Source: Amoebophrya sp. A120 (taxonomy: Eukaryota; Sar; Dinophyceae; Syndiniales; Amoebophryaceae). From it: a stretch of DNA of 64,000 bases. The stretch covers positions 690,629 through 754,628 of the forward strand of contig CAJINV010000004.1 in NCBI GenBank assembly GCA_905178155.1, read 5' to 3'. Shown piece after piece: positions 1-10,800 of this stretch. The notes under the pieces were generated by a model. The model saw only the letters and a program-made list of their open reading frames with translations, searched no databases and was not told the DNA's origin. Made by a program: the position numbers and the translations under genes. The number at the start of each line of letters is the position of its first letter. Position 1 is the stretch's first letter.

Positions 1-186
1 CGGGCACATGAGCCGAGTACTCGCGCCCCACATGTAGTGGGCCAGCGAGGAGGGCGGCGCCGGCCTGGGGGGCATGTGGCCACGAGGGGCGGGGGACAGC
101 GTGGGCGCGCCGGCAAGTCGGCGACAACAGCTGGCTCCTTCGCTCTATTTGATGACGGGCCCACCACTAATCGCATGGACGTCCTC

Positions 187-218
187 GGTTGCCTTGTTCC
201 CGAAGGTGAAATTGGTCG
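187..218 (+). repeat. Dispersed ~31-bp repeat, copy 1
   Basis: Core TTGCCTTGTTCCCGAAGGTG followed by AAATTGGTCG. The same sequence recurs at 1044-1074 and 2234-2283. Function unknown; it may be a conserved transposon terminus or motif. Confidence 0.75.
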
Positions 219-545
219 GCGTGGACGACCACACAAGCGCAGTGGCCCCAGGTTGTCCGGCTTCCAGCCATCCACTCCAAGCGATGCCACAGGCCTTCGC
301 GCTTCGATGCGCTTTGCCAAAACACGAAGAAGGACAGAGGGCGCGCGGCATTTATTGCTGGCCCTAGCTGGCGAATGAAAGATGAATAATACGCGCGCGC
401 GCCTCCAGAATACCTTTGCCGCTGCTGCTGTGGGGGCTACCTGGCGGCAATTTTCAGGCATGCTGGCGGTCGAGTGGCCCCGGCCCTAGGCTCGGAGCGT
501 GGCTTCGCCCCCGGTTGACATTTCGAAGCGTCATTTATGGGGGAG

Positions 546-690
546 GCCAATTTCAAAACGAAATTCATCCCACAGGCCAATTTCAAAACGTGATTCAAAT
601 TTCCCGCCAATTTCAAAACGTATTTCAAATTCCCCGCCAATTTCAAAACGAAATTCAAATCTCCGTTCAATTTCCGTTCAAAATCCGTTC
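546..690. repeat. 30-bp minisatellite
   Basis: Four consecutive 30-bp units start GCCAATTTCAAAACG, at 546, 576, 606 and 636, followed by degenerate half-units to about 690. Because 30 is a multiple of three, the array stays open in several frames and produces artificial 10-residue repeat peptides on both strands. Confidence 0.85.
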
Positions 691-1043
691 AAAGCCCCTT
701 CCCCATATATAGGGCCTAACTTTCGACGTGAAACGCCTCTCCATTCTCGCGGAAGCACTACGTTTGCGCGAGAATGGCAAAGAATTTCATGCAGATGCGA
801 AGCCCACCACGAGAATCATTCTCGCGCCGCAAGTTATGGGAGCCTGCCCGCAGCAACCCGGAAGCACACGGAAAATGCCCGGGGCCTGGGGGAAAACTGC
901 TGGCGCTTGCCAAAAATGCAGCGCGCCGACGGCAATACCGGGGCCGGCCAGAAGGCCAGAGGGAGGGCGGGAGGCTGCAGGCGCCCTTGTCGTCGGAGGG
1001 AGGGCGGTATTGCGGGAGTCTGCAGGGCGGGAGGCTGCAGGGC

Positions 1044-1074
1044 ATTGCCTTGTTCCCGAAGGTGAAATTGGTCG
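1044..1074 (+). repeat. Dispersed ~31-bp repeat, copy 2
   Basis: Same core as the copy at 187-218, followed by TGTGTTTTTT. The copy at 2234 has almost the same downstream tail (TGTGTTTTTG), so homology extends past the core on that side. Confidence 0.75.
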
Positions 1075-1564
1075 TGTGTTTTTTCACTGCGACGCGTTCC
1101 GATGAGATAACTAAAAGCGGAATTTCGTGGAATTTTGCGTCTCGAAAATTGGCAGCAGGGCGCTACGTCCCTCGCCCTGGCAACATTGGTCCATTGGGTA
1201 GACCTGCGCGATGTTTTCTCGCCCTGGCCCCCAGCCGTTCTTTGTGTATTTTTTCTTCTCGGCGTGCCCTTTTTTCCAGGTGCGCCGATTTTGTGTCATG
1301 GGCCAGAAACGATACCCGGGGGGAGCGCGTAAGCGCCAACTCGCACCAAGATAAAGCTTCGCGGGCTCTCAGGGCAATAACAGTCGGAAGCCATGCAGCG
1401 CCTCTCCTTCAGTATTACCATATGCGTGGGGTCCGACAAGGGCCACAAATTCTGCGCCAGTGGCCGGCGAATACGCCAGAAGGACCACGCAGAAGTTTTC
1501 TTTTTGCCCTTTCGGATTCCTTCCTTGGCGAGGCCCCTGGCTACGTTCGCGGGACCCCCTGCCT

Positions 1565-1760
1565 TCCAAATGCAAATCTTTGGAATTTGCTTGGAATTTG
1601 CTGGCTTTTTCGTTGGAGTTTTCTGGGTTTTTTTTGGAATTCGAAGCACTTTTTTTGGATTTTGTCTGGAATTTTTTTGGAATTTCGCTAAGAGAATTCG
1701 GGAATTTCGTCATAGCGTCGTGGCTGGCAAATTCCAGATAAATTCCAAATGAATTCCAGA
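1565..1760. repeat. Degenerate GGAATTT-type simple repeat
   Basis: Many irregular repeats of GGAATTT or GGAATTC separated by T-runs. Low complexity, probably grown by slippage; no coding signal. Confidence 0.6.
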
Positions 1761-1846
1761 CAAATTTCCTACACAAGGAAAACAAAAAGAAAACAAATTT
1801 CTGGCAAATGTCAAACATGAGGATCCAGAGGACTAACACGACCTCC

Positions 1847-1874
1847 GACCTAGGTCGCGACCTAGGTCGCGACC
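1847..1874. repeat. Short palindromic tandem
   Basis: Two 12-bp units of the type CTAGGTCGCGAC in tandem. Each unit is itself made of small palindromes (CCTAGG, TCGCGA), so the tract can fold or be read identically on both strands. Confidence 0.7.
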
Positions 1875-2233
1875 CACCCGGAAGCAACCACAAGACAACA
1901 CAACTCTTCCAAAGTCCGGGGCACAAATATCCGATATGGCACTACACCCAAGCGGCACATTGCACTACCGGGCGCCAGAATAGGGGCAACAGGCGAAAAA
2001 GCTACAGCTTTGCCCTGCGTGGGCAGTTCGGGTCCAGGACTGCGAATAATTGGCGCAAGAAATAGGCTTCATGTTATCGGGATTCGACTACCCTCAAGAG
2101 CACGACGCTGCTGTCTGTTTCCCCACGCTTGCTATTATGTGCCCCCATATTTGGACAGAACGAGACGCGGGTAGTCTACCCCGATAACCTGCGCCAGAGA
2201 ACACGCCGGCTGCTGTCCCTGCGGAAAAATCTC

Positions 2234-2283
2234 GGTTGCCTTGTTCCCGAAGGTTGCCTTGTTCCCGAAGGTGAGATTGGTCG
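2234..2283 (+). repeat. Dispersed ~31-bp repeat, copy 3, internally duplicated
   Basis: The first ~19 bp (TTGCCTTGTTCCCGAAGGT) is present twice in tandem here, then GAGATTGGTCG follows with one substitution relative to the other copies. Confidence 0.75.
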
Positions 2284-2350
2284 TGTGTTTTTGTAGCTTT
2301 GGAGAGCCTAAAAATATTATGTTCTTCTTGTTCGACACCTTCCCACCATG

Positions 2351-3674
2351 ACTGCTACTTACGGAGGTCGTTCTTGCGCACCTAAAGATCGATGAACAAT
2401 ATCAGGTTGTACTGAAGCAGCAGTCAAGAGTTAATATTCTGGCGGGAATAGAAGACGACAATGAATGGAATGAAAGACCCGAAGGTAGAATTAGATCCTA
2501 CTCCTTGACAGATACATTATGGTACTCGAGATTCTGCCGCGCTGGCTTTTTTAGTACAGCAAAATGTGGTATGTGAATGTGTATGTGTATGAAAAGTGGT
2601 AAAAATTGAATAAACACGAATATTAAAGACGGTTGTTGTACTTCAGCAGGGGAAGTACGTCGAAATTGTATGTGATTGTGAAACACAAGTCATATAACTT
2701 TTACTCATAACTACTACATTTTTCCAGCAGTGGTAAACTCCTCCTGCTCGTCGAGGATAACGCAAGTACAATCCTTTCGCACTGCGCCTTGCTGTGTGGT
2801 GGATTATCTTTCGGAAAGATTCGACATCGCCTGCAGGTGGAGTACTGTGAAGCCTTCTATCTAATACTTCCACCTCTTCCCAGGGAGGGGCGGAAGGATT
2901 TTTTGTGCTGGTAAATCTATATGTAGAGTACAAGTTCAAGTGCGAAAAAACTATGCGTGAATAATTATCACAAAAAACAAGCGAGGAGCATCATGTCAAG
3001 GGGATGACGTTTGGAATGTATTTTGCTGCTCTTCTCGCTTCTCGGGTCGTGTTGTTTTTTTTTCGTGTGTCGCGAAAGAAGTCCTTGTCCGCTGTTTTCT
3101 GTTGTTCTAGAAGTTCTCTACTTCGAACAAAAAGCTCATCTCCGATCGGAGTTTTTATTTTCATAATTTGTTCCCTGCTTCGTCGAGGTTCGCGTTCGTA
3201 TGCTCTACTAGTAGCGCACAAAGTTATTGTACATTGCGATGGTATTAAACTAGAACTACACGAAGGAGTAGGAAAACAAAATAATTACGGTGGCTTTCTG
3301 AAGGAGAAGTGAGTCGCTGGCGCTTTCTTTCATTTCTAGAAGTGTGTTGATTGTTGTCTTTTTCTTTATCAAAAAAATTAATAGTACGTGGTAAAATTCT
3401 ACCATTGCAGCCCCTTATTCCTGAAAAGAAGAACATTTTTGCGGCTCTAAAGTACGATTTTCAACATCGTCAAAAGTTGAAAGCATTTTTGCTCTTACAG
3501 ACAGAGAACAACTACTACTGCGTGCTTTTTTTCTACTACACAGTGTGGTGATGTCCTCCACGACAAGTAGACTTCTGCACCCGAATAGACTTAGACCTAA
3601 AAAAAGCTACAACGTCAAAAAAAAAAAATGACGCTGCAGAGCCGAAAACATGTTCTGAAATAGATTTAGATCTA
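2351..3674. other. Intergenic stretch downstream of the CDPK gene
   Basis: AT-richer sequence with only short overlapping open frames. The minus-strand frame at 2643-2939 (98 codons) has no recognisable feature and I do not call it. The 3' untranslated region of the CDPK gene presumably lies at the right end. Confidence 0.5.
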
Positions 3675-6307
3675 TCATAGTTTTGGCGTGAAGAACGCTT
3701 TGAATTCGTCCCAATCGACTTTCCCGTCGCCGTTTTTGTCTAGTCGGGCGATCATTTGTCGCACTTGTGACGCGTCGGGGCTGATATTTCCGAGCCCAAA
3801 CTCCGCGCCGCGGGTGAGGAGTTGCCCAATTTCGTCGATAGATAGTGACCCGCTGTGGTCCACGTCGATTTTCTGGAAGGCCTTCCAGAGCATCGCGTCC
3901 AGGTTGTTGTCAAAGAAGTTGAGGCAGCCTGCGACGAATTCTGTGTACTCCACGTAGCCGGAGTTATCGACGTCCAGGGACTCCGCGGCCCGTTTGCACA
4001 CGGCGGGGTCCACCCCCAGTTCCTGCAGCGCGCCGGCCAGTTCGTCCATGGAAAGCGTGCCGTTGTTGTCCACGTCGTATTTGCGGAAAATCGCGTTCAG
4101 CTTGGGGAGTTTGTTGGCGGAAAGCTGGGACGCGACCTGCATGCGGACCACCTTTTCGAGGTCGGACCGCTCGTGGTACTTCATAAGCTCGTCCATCGTG
4201 TTCTCGGACAAATGCACGTCCTTCATGCCTGGCGCGTCCCGGAACCACTGGAATTGCAGGCACTCGCTGCAGGTGGGTCGCTTGTTTTCGTCCACCGTAA
4301 GCATGGACGAGAGAAGCTGGCGGACCTGTTGTATATGTATAATAGGGGGTTGGAGTTCTTGTTGATACGAAAAAAAACTACGTACTTGTACTTGGTGTGT
4401 GTTTTTAGACAAGTTCTTGTAGATTCTTGACAAGGGCGGGGTCTACTAGCGAAGATCTTCCCAAATAGAAAGTGTAAGACTCAGAAACAATTATCGGCAT
4501 AAAAAAAGAAAATAAAGCAGATCACAAGTAGAACAAGTAGAAATACCGGCTGACTGGCGTGTTCTACTCTTTTCCAGTTTGGTGGCACGGTCAAGACTGC
4601 GAGCCAGTCCTTTTTCTTGCACGTTTTTGCGATGAAGGGCAACTTTCCAGAGAGAAGCTGGTACAATACCACTCCCAAGGACCACACGTCGCACTTCGGG
4701 CCGAAACTCTGGTTCCATACCTCTGGCGCCATGGTAACCGGGGTTCCCGCGATATTTTTTGATTTGCCAGTGACCTGTGATGTGGTTTTTGTAGATGCAG
4801 CGTTTTTGTATGACCACGACACATCTCATCTTAATAAGCTAAAACTGCTTTTATTTCACAAACGCCATTTTTCCTGATACTCAAAAATTTGCGGAAAGCA
4901 CTTACAAGTTTTTGTATCATCAAAGTATAATCCTTTTTTTCGCAAGACGAGATTGCGTGTCACAGTTAGTACCTTGTCAAACATTTCCGCTAGCCCAAGA
5001 TCAATGACGACCGCGTGTGGCTGTGTTGCTGAGTTCCCGTCGTCCAAAAGCATGATGTTTTCCGCCTTCAGGTCCTTGTGCATGATGCCCCGCGCGTGCA
5101 CGTATGAGATCGCGTTTAAGACCTGCGTATACACCACACTTATCCACTGCTCGTTGAGTCTGTACCCCGCCTTGTAGTTCGACTCGATGACGTCCAGCAA
5201 CTCGCCGCCCTTGGCGGTCTCCATCACGATGTAGATGTTGTTGTAGTCCTCGAAGTACTCAAAGAGGCGGATAATGTGCGGGTGGTCGAGAGACTTCAAA
5301 GTGTCAATCTCCAGCTGCAGCTCCTCCGGGGGCATGGCCGACTTCGCCTTGTTGACGACTTTGAGCACCTATGAACTGCAAATATGTCTGGGTCCTCTGG
5401 TAGATTGCGAGATCTGTCATGCTAGTCTGGCATGACTGTGAGCTCTGTATTGCGTGGCCGCGAAGAGCTCCTCTTGCCCATCATGCAGAAACGCAGGCTG
5501 TCATGCGGAGTACGCAACTCAGAACCACGGAAAAACTTATCATGCTGGGCAGCGCATTACAGTGCTTCCACTCTTCCCTTCCTTGCATCACAAGTTTCCA
5601 GGCCCAGACATTTTTGCAGTGCATAGCACCCGCTCCTGGTGGGAGGAAAGATCCTCCACGAGGTAGACGAGGCCGAAGGACCCCTCGCCCAGTTTTTTCA
5701 GCGTTTTGTAGAAGTCTTCCGGCTTCCCGGTTTTGTTCTTGTCAATGAAGAAATCTCGGCGAATCCCCGCCTTGATGTATTTGTCCCGCACGCGGCGCAG
5801 GATGGCCGCGTACAGGCAGAGGAACTCGGTGAATTCCAGGAATCCGTTTTTGTTCGTGTCGAACTTCTTCATCAACGCATCCAGGAGCCGGTCGTCGTTC
5901 AACGGGGGCAACCCAATCTCGCTGTTCAGCGCCTCGATGCATTTTCGTAGTTCCTCCTGGTTCAGCTGCCCGGGCTTGCCCACGTTGTACTTCTTGTACC
6001 AAACCTTCCCGGCCTTGGTGGTCTCGTCGTTGGTGGATAAGACCTTCTGGATCAGCTTCAGCTGCTCCTTGCTTGGTGCGTACTGCGCTTGGTTCCCCCC
6101 GCCCTCGGACTTCCGGGCGCCGATCTTGAAAGAAGTGGCCCCGCCACCCGCCCCACCCGCGTGCACGTCCCAGCACTGCTGGATGGTCATGTACTTTTTT
6201 CCGCTCGCCTTGTGCAGGTAAGAAACCTGCCCGGGTCGCGACGAAGAGGGGACCACGACAAAACCCGGAGGGAGCTTCGCAATGTCCGGATGGTTAGGGT
6301 CCGCCAT
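3675..6307 (-). CDS. Calcium-dependent protein kinase (CDPK), four exons
   Basis: Ser/Thr kinase fused to calcium-binding EF-hands; the family transduces calcium signals in alveolates and plants. Exons are 5630-6307, 4973-5368, 4568-4774 and 3675-4325, all phase 0, giving about 643 aa. An N-terminal block (about 12-50, starting LPPGFVVVP) looks WW-like. One clear N-terminal EF-hand (FDTNKNGFLEF, about 150) precedes the kinase. The glycine loop is LGEGSFGLVY, the catalytic loop HKDLKAEN (HKD, not HRD), the magnesium loop DLG instead of DFG, and APE is present. Four C-terminal EF-hands follow: DVDNNGTLSMDE, DVDNSGYVEYTE, DVDHSGSLSIDE and DKNGDGKVDWDE. Introns 2 and 3 are GT-AG; intron 1 is an introner. 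The ATG at 6307 gives a natural N-terminus. The G-helix region is short, so the exon 3/4 junction is slightly uncertain. Family assignment is certain; the physiological role is not. Confidence 0.93.
4326..4567 (-). other. Canonical GT-AG intron 3 of the CDPK gene
   Basis: Donor GTAGAACAC, acceptor ATACAACAG. Removal joins codons for PNWKR to VRQLLSSML in phase 0. No terminal inverted repeat was noticed. Confidence 0.7.
4775..4972 (-). other. Canonical GT-AG intron 2 of the CDPK gene
   Basis: Donor GTACTAACTG, acceptor CATCACAG, joining FDK to VTGKSKNIAG in the kinase activation segment. Phase 0. Confidence 0.85.
5369..5629 (-). mobile_element. Introner, CDPK intron 1 (TCTGGGTCTGG family)
   Basis: Ends TATGCACTGCAAAAATGTCT and, inverted, TATGAACTGCAAATATGTCT. 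Flanked by a perfect 5-bp repeat GGTGC. Because the repeat begins G-GT and the element ends ATA, GT-AG boundaries arise within it, joining QER to VLKVV of the kinase N-lobe. Confidence 0.9.
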
Positions 6308-7842
6308 TTTCGATTAATAATATTCTTGGGCTAATTATTATATCCACGAAAATGTTTTTTTTTGTATATCAGGTGTTGATCGTGATTGAATATGAAATGT
6401 CGTGAAGAAAGCTGACAAAATACGAGGGGGCTACTCGTACTCTAGTCAAACTACTTCTGTGAAGATTCTTGTTGGGGTCGAAAAACAAAAAGTTGCGCCT
6501 TCACAGTTGATGTAATAGGTACGGTTTGTCAAGCGAAAAGAGTGATTTCAAACGGAATTAATATGGGTCGAAATAAAGTAATAAGCGATGGTCTAGTACA
6601 ACTACAACTTTCTCAGAAGCAGAGTTTTGACTTCGTATTCGCAATCGATTATCGTGGATAGCCTCCTCTTCACGATAAAGGTAAGTATAAGGCCTTTATT
6701 CGAGGAAACTGTTGCTCCTCGTGTCGCCGTCGCGTGTCGCTGTGTTGAATTGTGACGTCGAACCGATTCCGAGCCGTAAGTAATTCTAAATCTGTACGAA
6801 TTTTTTTGAAGCGAGGGACCACTACTCTACTGCAACTGATAGACGATTAGATAAATAAAGATCCTTCAGTCAGACCACTATGCATGGTGGTATTAATGAT
6901 CGTCTACTAGTGCGGCACATTGTGCTGATGATGGCCCTCCTAAAGGGACCACCAGGATGCAAGTCCTCGGGCAACATGTTTTACTATTGCAATGATCAAT
7001 CTAGGCGTGAAAGGATCTCTACTATAGAAAGCTATAATGAGTGGTCGCAAAAAATATCAAATGGAATAGTAGTTGTATTAGACAAGGAGCGTTGGGGGCC
7101 TGTGGTGATGATATTTTGTGGGACGAGGAGGTGAAGGAGAAGATGAAGAAACCGCCAGAGAGACACCTTTCCCGAGCAGAACCACCTGGCGCAGTTGTGA
7201 AGTTCCATCAAAGCGACCGACCATGATGTTGGGTTGTTCTGACACGAGACATGGCGACCGATCTACTTTTTCGATGAACGATATCCAATAGCAATAAATG
7301 GAGCACGTTTTGATTTTTCTTTTCGACGTTGCGTAGAACCACGTTACTGCGTCTTGTTGTTCTGCTTCTTGCACGATATTATCAATACCACGAGTATCTT
7401 CTCTAATAAATTGCTGCACGAACCGACTCTACAACTTCCACGAGTACCGAAAAGTTCTTGGTATCGTATCTGTAGTCATCAAGCACAGACCGCGAAGGAA
7501 CGAGCGTGGGCGGGCTAATGCTAACTTGCTATTTTTTGTAGCTCCTGCAGAAAATACACGTTGACGATAGTCCTCTGTGATGAGTTTGTTTGTAAATGCG
7601 TCAGTGCCTTCTCATCTCGAGCTCGAAGTAGTCCTAGTCGCACAACAAAGGTCGTAGTTGAGTGGGATGAAACTACAACAAATCCTATCGTGCCCCGTCA
7701 TCCTCATCTTCGGGAGAAATCATTCAATGCAATCTGGTGTGTCTTGGCAGGGGAAAAATTTGTATGTGCAGTTTTACGCTCTACTTCTACAACTTCCGTG
7801 GTGCTCCAGCTCGTGCACCTAAAATCTTTTTCGTAAAAATCT
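6308..7842. other. Intergenic stretch between the CDPK and VWA genes
   Basis: No frame here has coding character that I trust. The minus-strand frame at 7078-7419 (113 codons) has no start context or domain. It must hold the CDPK 5' region and the 3' end of the upstream VWA gene. Confidence 0.5.
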
Positions 7843-10800
7843 TCAATATGTTAAATATTGCGAAGAGCCTCCTCCTGCTTCTGTTTGAAAATCAGCGTCG
7901 TCTTGTAGTCCTGTTTGCAGCCCAACAACAACGTCCGCAAAGTCACTCTCGGAGAGCTGCTCATCATCGTCGCCATACACTTCTTCTTCACTCTCCGACG
8001 TCGATGCCCCTTCCGGCTTCTTGGATTTGGCTTTCTGGTTCTCCTGCGTGGCCTTTTTACTGCTTACACCGTGGCGCTTTTTTTGTTTCTTCTGTTCCCG
8101 CTCGCTCGGTAACGTTTTTGAGTTTTTCTTGTTCGCCCCCGAGACTACACTTGATTTAGAAGGTTTTTTCGGTGGAGTCGGATTGCTCGAGTCAACAACC
8201 TCCACGTCTTGGTCATCAACTCCAACGTCTTCTTGCAGAGAAGTTGACCTAGAGCTTCTTTTTTTTGTGCGCTCTTTGTCTTTGCCCGGCAGCGCACTAG
8301 TTGTACTTGTCTTCGGCGCTACAGTAGTGTCTTCTTTATTTTCACCGGTGGAACCAAAGGAAAAATTTGCTGCAAACGCGGCATTTTTGTCGGACGACGA
8401 CCTAGCTTCTTGCTGTCCTCGCGCACCCTGTATGTTTGTTCCTGGTCTTATCGTCCTCTCGTCAGCTCCTGCGCCTCTGCTCCTTGCACTCCTCCCGGGG
8501 AGGTGGACGACCCCCGACGGGTCTCCCTCGGACGACGACCGCGCGACAGCGATGAGGTAGGTCGCCAGCGCAGCCCCGGTACAGAGGCAGAACACCAAGG
8601 CGACAATTAAGAACGTCGTACATTTGCAGCAAGCCGCTTCGGCCTCCGGGGTGTCGGGCCAGGGGAGCGGTGCGATGTCCCGGAAGGCCGAGAGACTTGG
8701 TGGTGGATTGTATCGCGTCTCGGGGACTTGTTCGTGGAAAGCGTGTCCGCCAAGATCTTCAGGATCCAGGGTCGTGGTGGTAGTAGTCGTTGATGTGGTT
8801 GTACTAGTCGTCGTCGTCGTATCCCGAGAAAAAAGTGTTACAGTTACACGTTTGCGTTTGTCGCATTTTTCAGGTTCATCTTTGGCGATACAAATTTTCT
8901 TTGCAGGAGCATGACAGACACAGAGAAAATTAGGATTTGAGTTCAGAGATCATAAGCGAGGCCACGCATCGACAAACTAGGCTCGGGAGGAGCATATCCG
9001 ACATCATGACAGGAGTGCTCTGTCTCGCTCCGCCTACAACGCAGTGTGTAAAAAGTACTGTAGCGCTTTTTTCTTTGCATATGTCGTCGTGCACTGTTCT
9101 TCCTGTTGGTACGGGTTCCAGTGGTCATCGGCAGTTTTGTATCCAACCAAAAGAGATTGTAGGTGCAACTTTGATGTGATGCGCAACATGCGAATTGATT
9201 GCGTCCTCTCCTGTCATGCTGGTCCTCATGCATTGCAGGGCCCACAACTAAGCGCGTGTCGGTGTCCACGTACTATCTGCGCAACCACGTGACAGGTTTT
9301 TATTGCTGTCTTCAACATGCCAGACAGATCTCGAATGTTGTTCTGCAAAGAAGGGCTCACGACCTACAACGTTTTTTTCTTGGATATTTTGAAAAGTTGA
9401 AACAGATCGACGTGGCCAGGCAAATTTTCCCCGACTTCTTCTTCGTCCGCTTCCAACAGTTGAAGCCGCTCATCCGAGGAGAAGTCGGAGAAGCTTCCGG
9501 AAGGCACGAAGGGCAAAACGTTTCCGACGTCGATTTCTTCCGGCGGGGGCGGGGTGTACTGATCCATGCCGGCGAAGGTGAATTGAAATGTGTGCGCAGC
9601 TTTTACGGCTATCAAATGCAAAAATGTCTGGGTCTGGAAGAAGACCCTTGTTTGTCATGCATTCTTTGGATTATGCAAATGGTCTGTAATGCACGCAAAA
9701 GCATTACAGGTTTTGCGCAGGCCTTCTGATGCCTATCCTGCATGAGAAATTCCCAATTTGCGTAGCACGAAATGGGCAGCTTTTGGCGATCATGCAACAC
9801 AAATTTTTGCCCATTCCAGAATCCGCATCACAAGTTCCAACCTTCCAGACCCAGACATATTTGCAATCCATAACGGCCCGTAGGGTTGCCGTGTAATCCA
9901 GCAACGGATCGCGCCCGTTTTGGATGTTGACCGCAATGTCCGTCTCTTGGGGTGCCCCATTGTCAGTATCTTCCGAAAAGTAGACCACCTTGACTGTGTA
10001 CACGCCAGCCTGGGGCTGGGGGGTGTCGTCCCGGGCCCACCGAATGTTTTCCACGGGACTGAGGCTACAACTGGAACGAACATTCATGTCCACGTCAAGC
10101 TTGCCCCCGAAATCGCCTTCCATATGCATTGCAAATATGTCTGAATCTGGATGAGTGCGGAAGCTTGTGGTCATTCTGATTTCGGATCATGCCCCGCGAG
10201 GGCCGCTGGAACAATACAGGGACAGGGTACATCACAGGTTTTAATTATAAATATATATTTTCATATAAGGCGGGCTAAGTAGTAGCCCGCCTTATGGTTA
10301 AGTTAACCATAAGGCGGGCCTTATGTGATATGTACTCGCAAAGCGAGTTAAAAAAATATAAATGAATCGCATAGCGGCTTAACGTTAACCAGGTTAACGT
10401 TAAGCCGCTTTGCGATTCATAATATCCCGCATGACCAGCAGGGCCACCGTTTTCGCAGTGCCAAAAGTGGGCATCTTTGCTACCTGCGCAAAACGAGTTT
10501 TTTTGTTTTCATCTGCGGGACGCATCACATCAAATTGCATCCTTCCAGAAGACCCACCAGACAGGCATAGTACTTGCAATGCATATTCCTTGTTGGCCCA
10601 ATACACTTCCTCTTCACTTGGCGTGATGACATGGAGATCGATGTCATTGCAGTTGCTCCAGGAAAGTGTAACCCGGATGGCATTGTTATCGACTTGCCCG
10701 CCCGCATCTTGTATCCAGTGCAGAAGTATCGTACTGATTGCAATCATGCACTCCAAGTTTAGGTTCTAAATCAGCATATCATAACAAATTCTTCTATTCG

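Larger units (their letters stand above)
1..2350. repeat. GC-rich repeat zone without a convincing gene
   Basis: Open frames here overlap on both strands and have no recognisable domain. The stretch is built from short repeats: a 30-bp minisatellite, a ~31-bp dispersed sequence in three places, repeated GAGGGCGGGAGGCTGCAG-like blocks around 960-1045, a GGAATTT-rich run and a short palindromic tandem. Composition shifts from GC-rich to AT-richer around 2350. It may be the internal part of a non-coding transposon or a decayed intergenic repeat block; no transposase is visible. Confidence 0.6.

Noticed and set aside
546-690. CRISPR-like regular repeats
   Set aside because: The 30-bp units are directly adjacent with no unique spacers, and the genome is eukaryotic.
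774-1691. 305-codon plus-strand frame in the left repeat zone
   Set aside because: It overlaps other long frames on both strands, is made of repeats and low-complexity Phe/Trp-rich sequence, and shows no domain.
3855-4430. 191-codon plus-strand frame opposite the CDPK EF-hands
   Set aside because: Antisense shadow of a clearly coding exon.
8826-8940. Upstream continuation of the VWA gene's last exon (reading NFLCVCHAPAKK...)
   Set aside because: The frame happens to be open through intron 9, but the inverted ends and CGACR repeats place it inside the introner; excision is also in phase.
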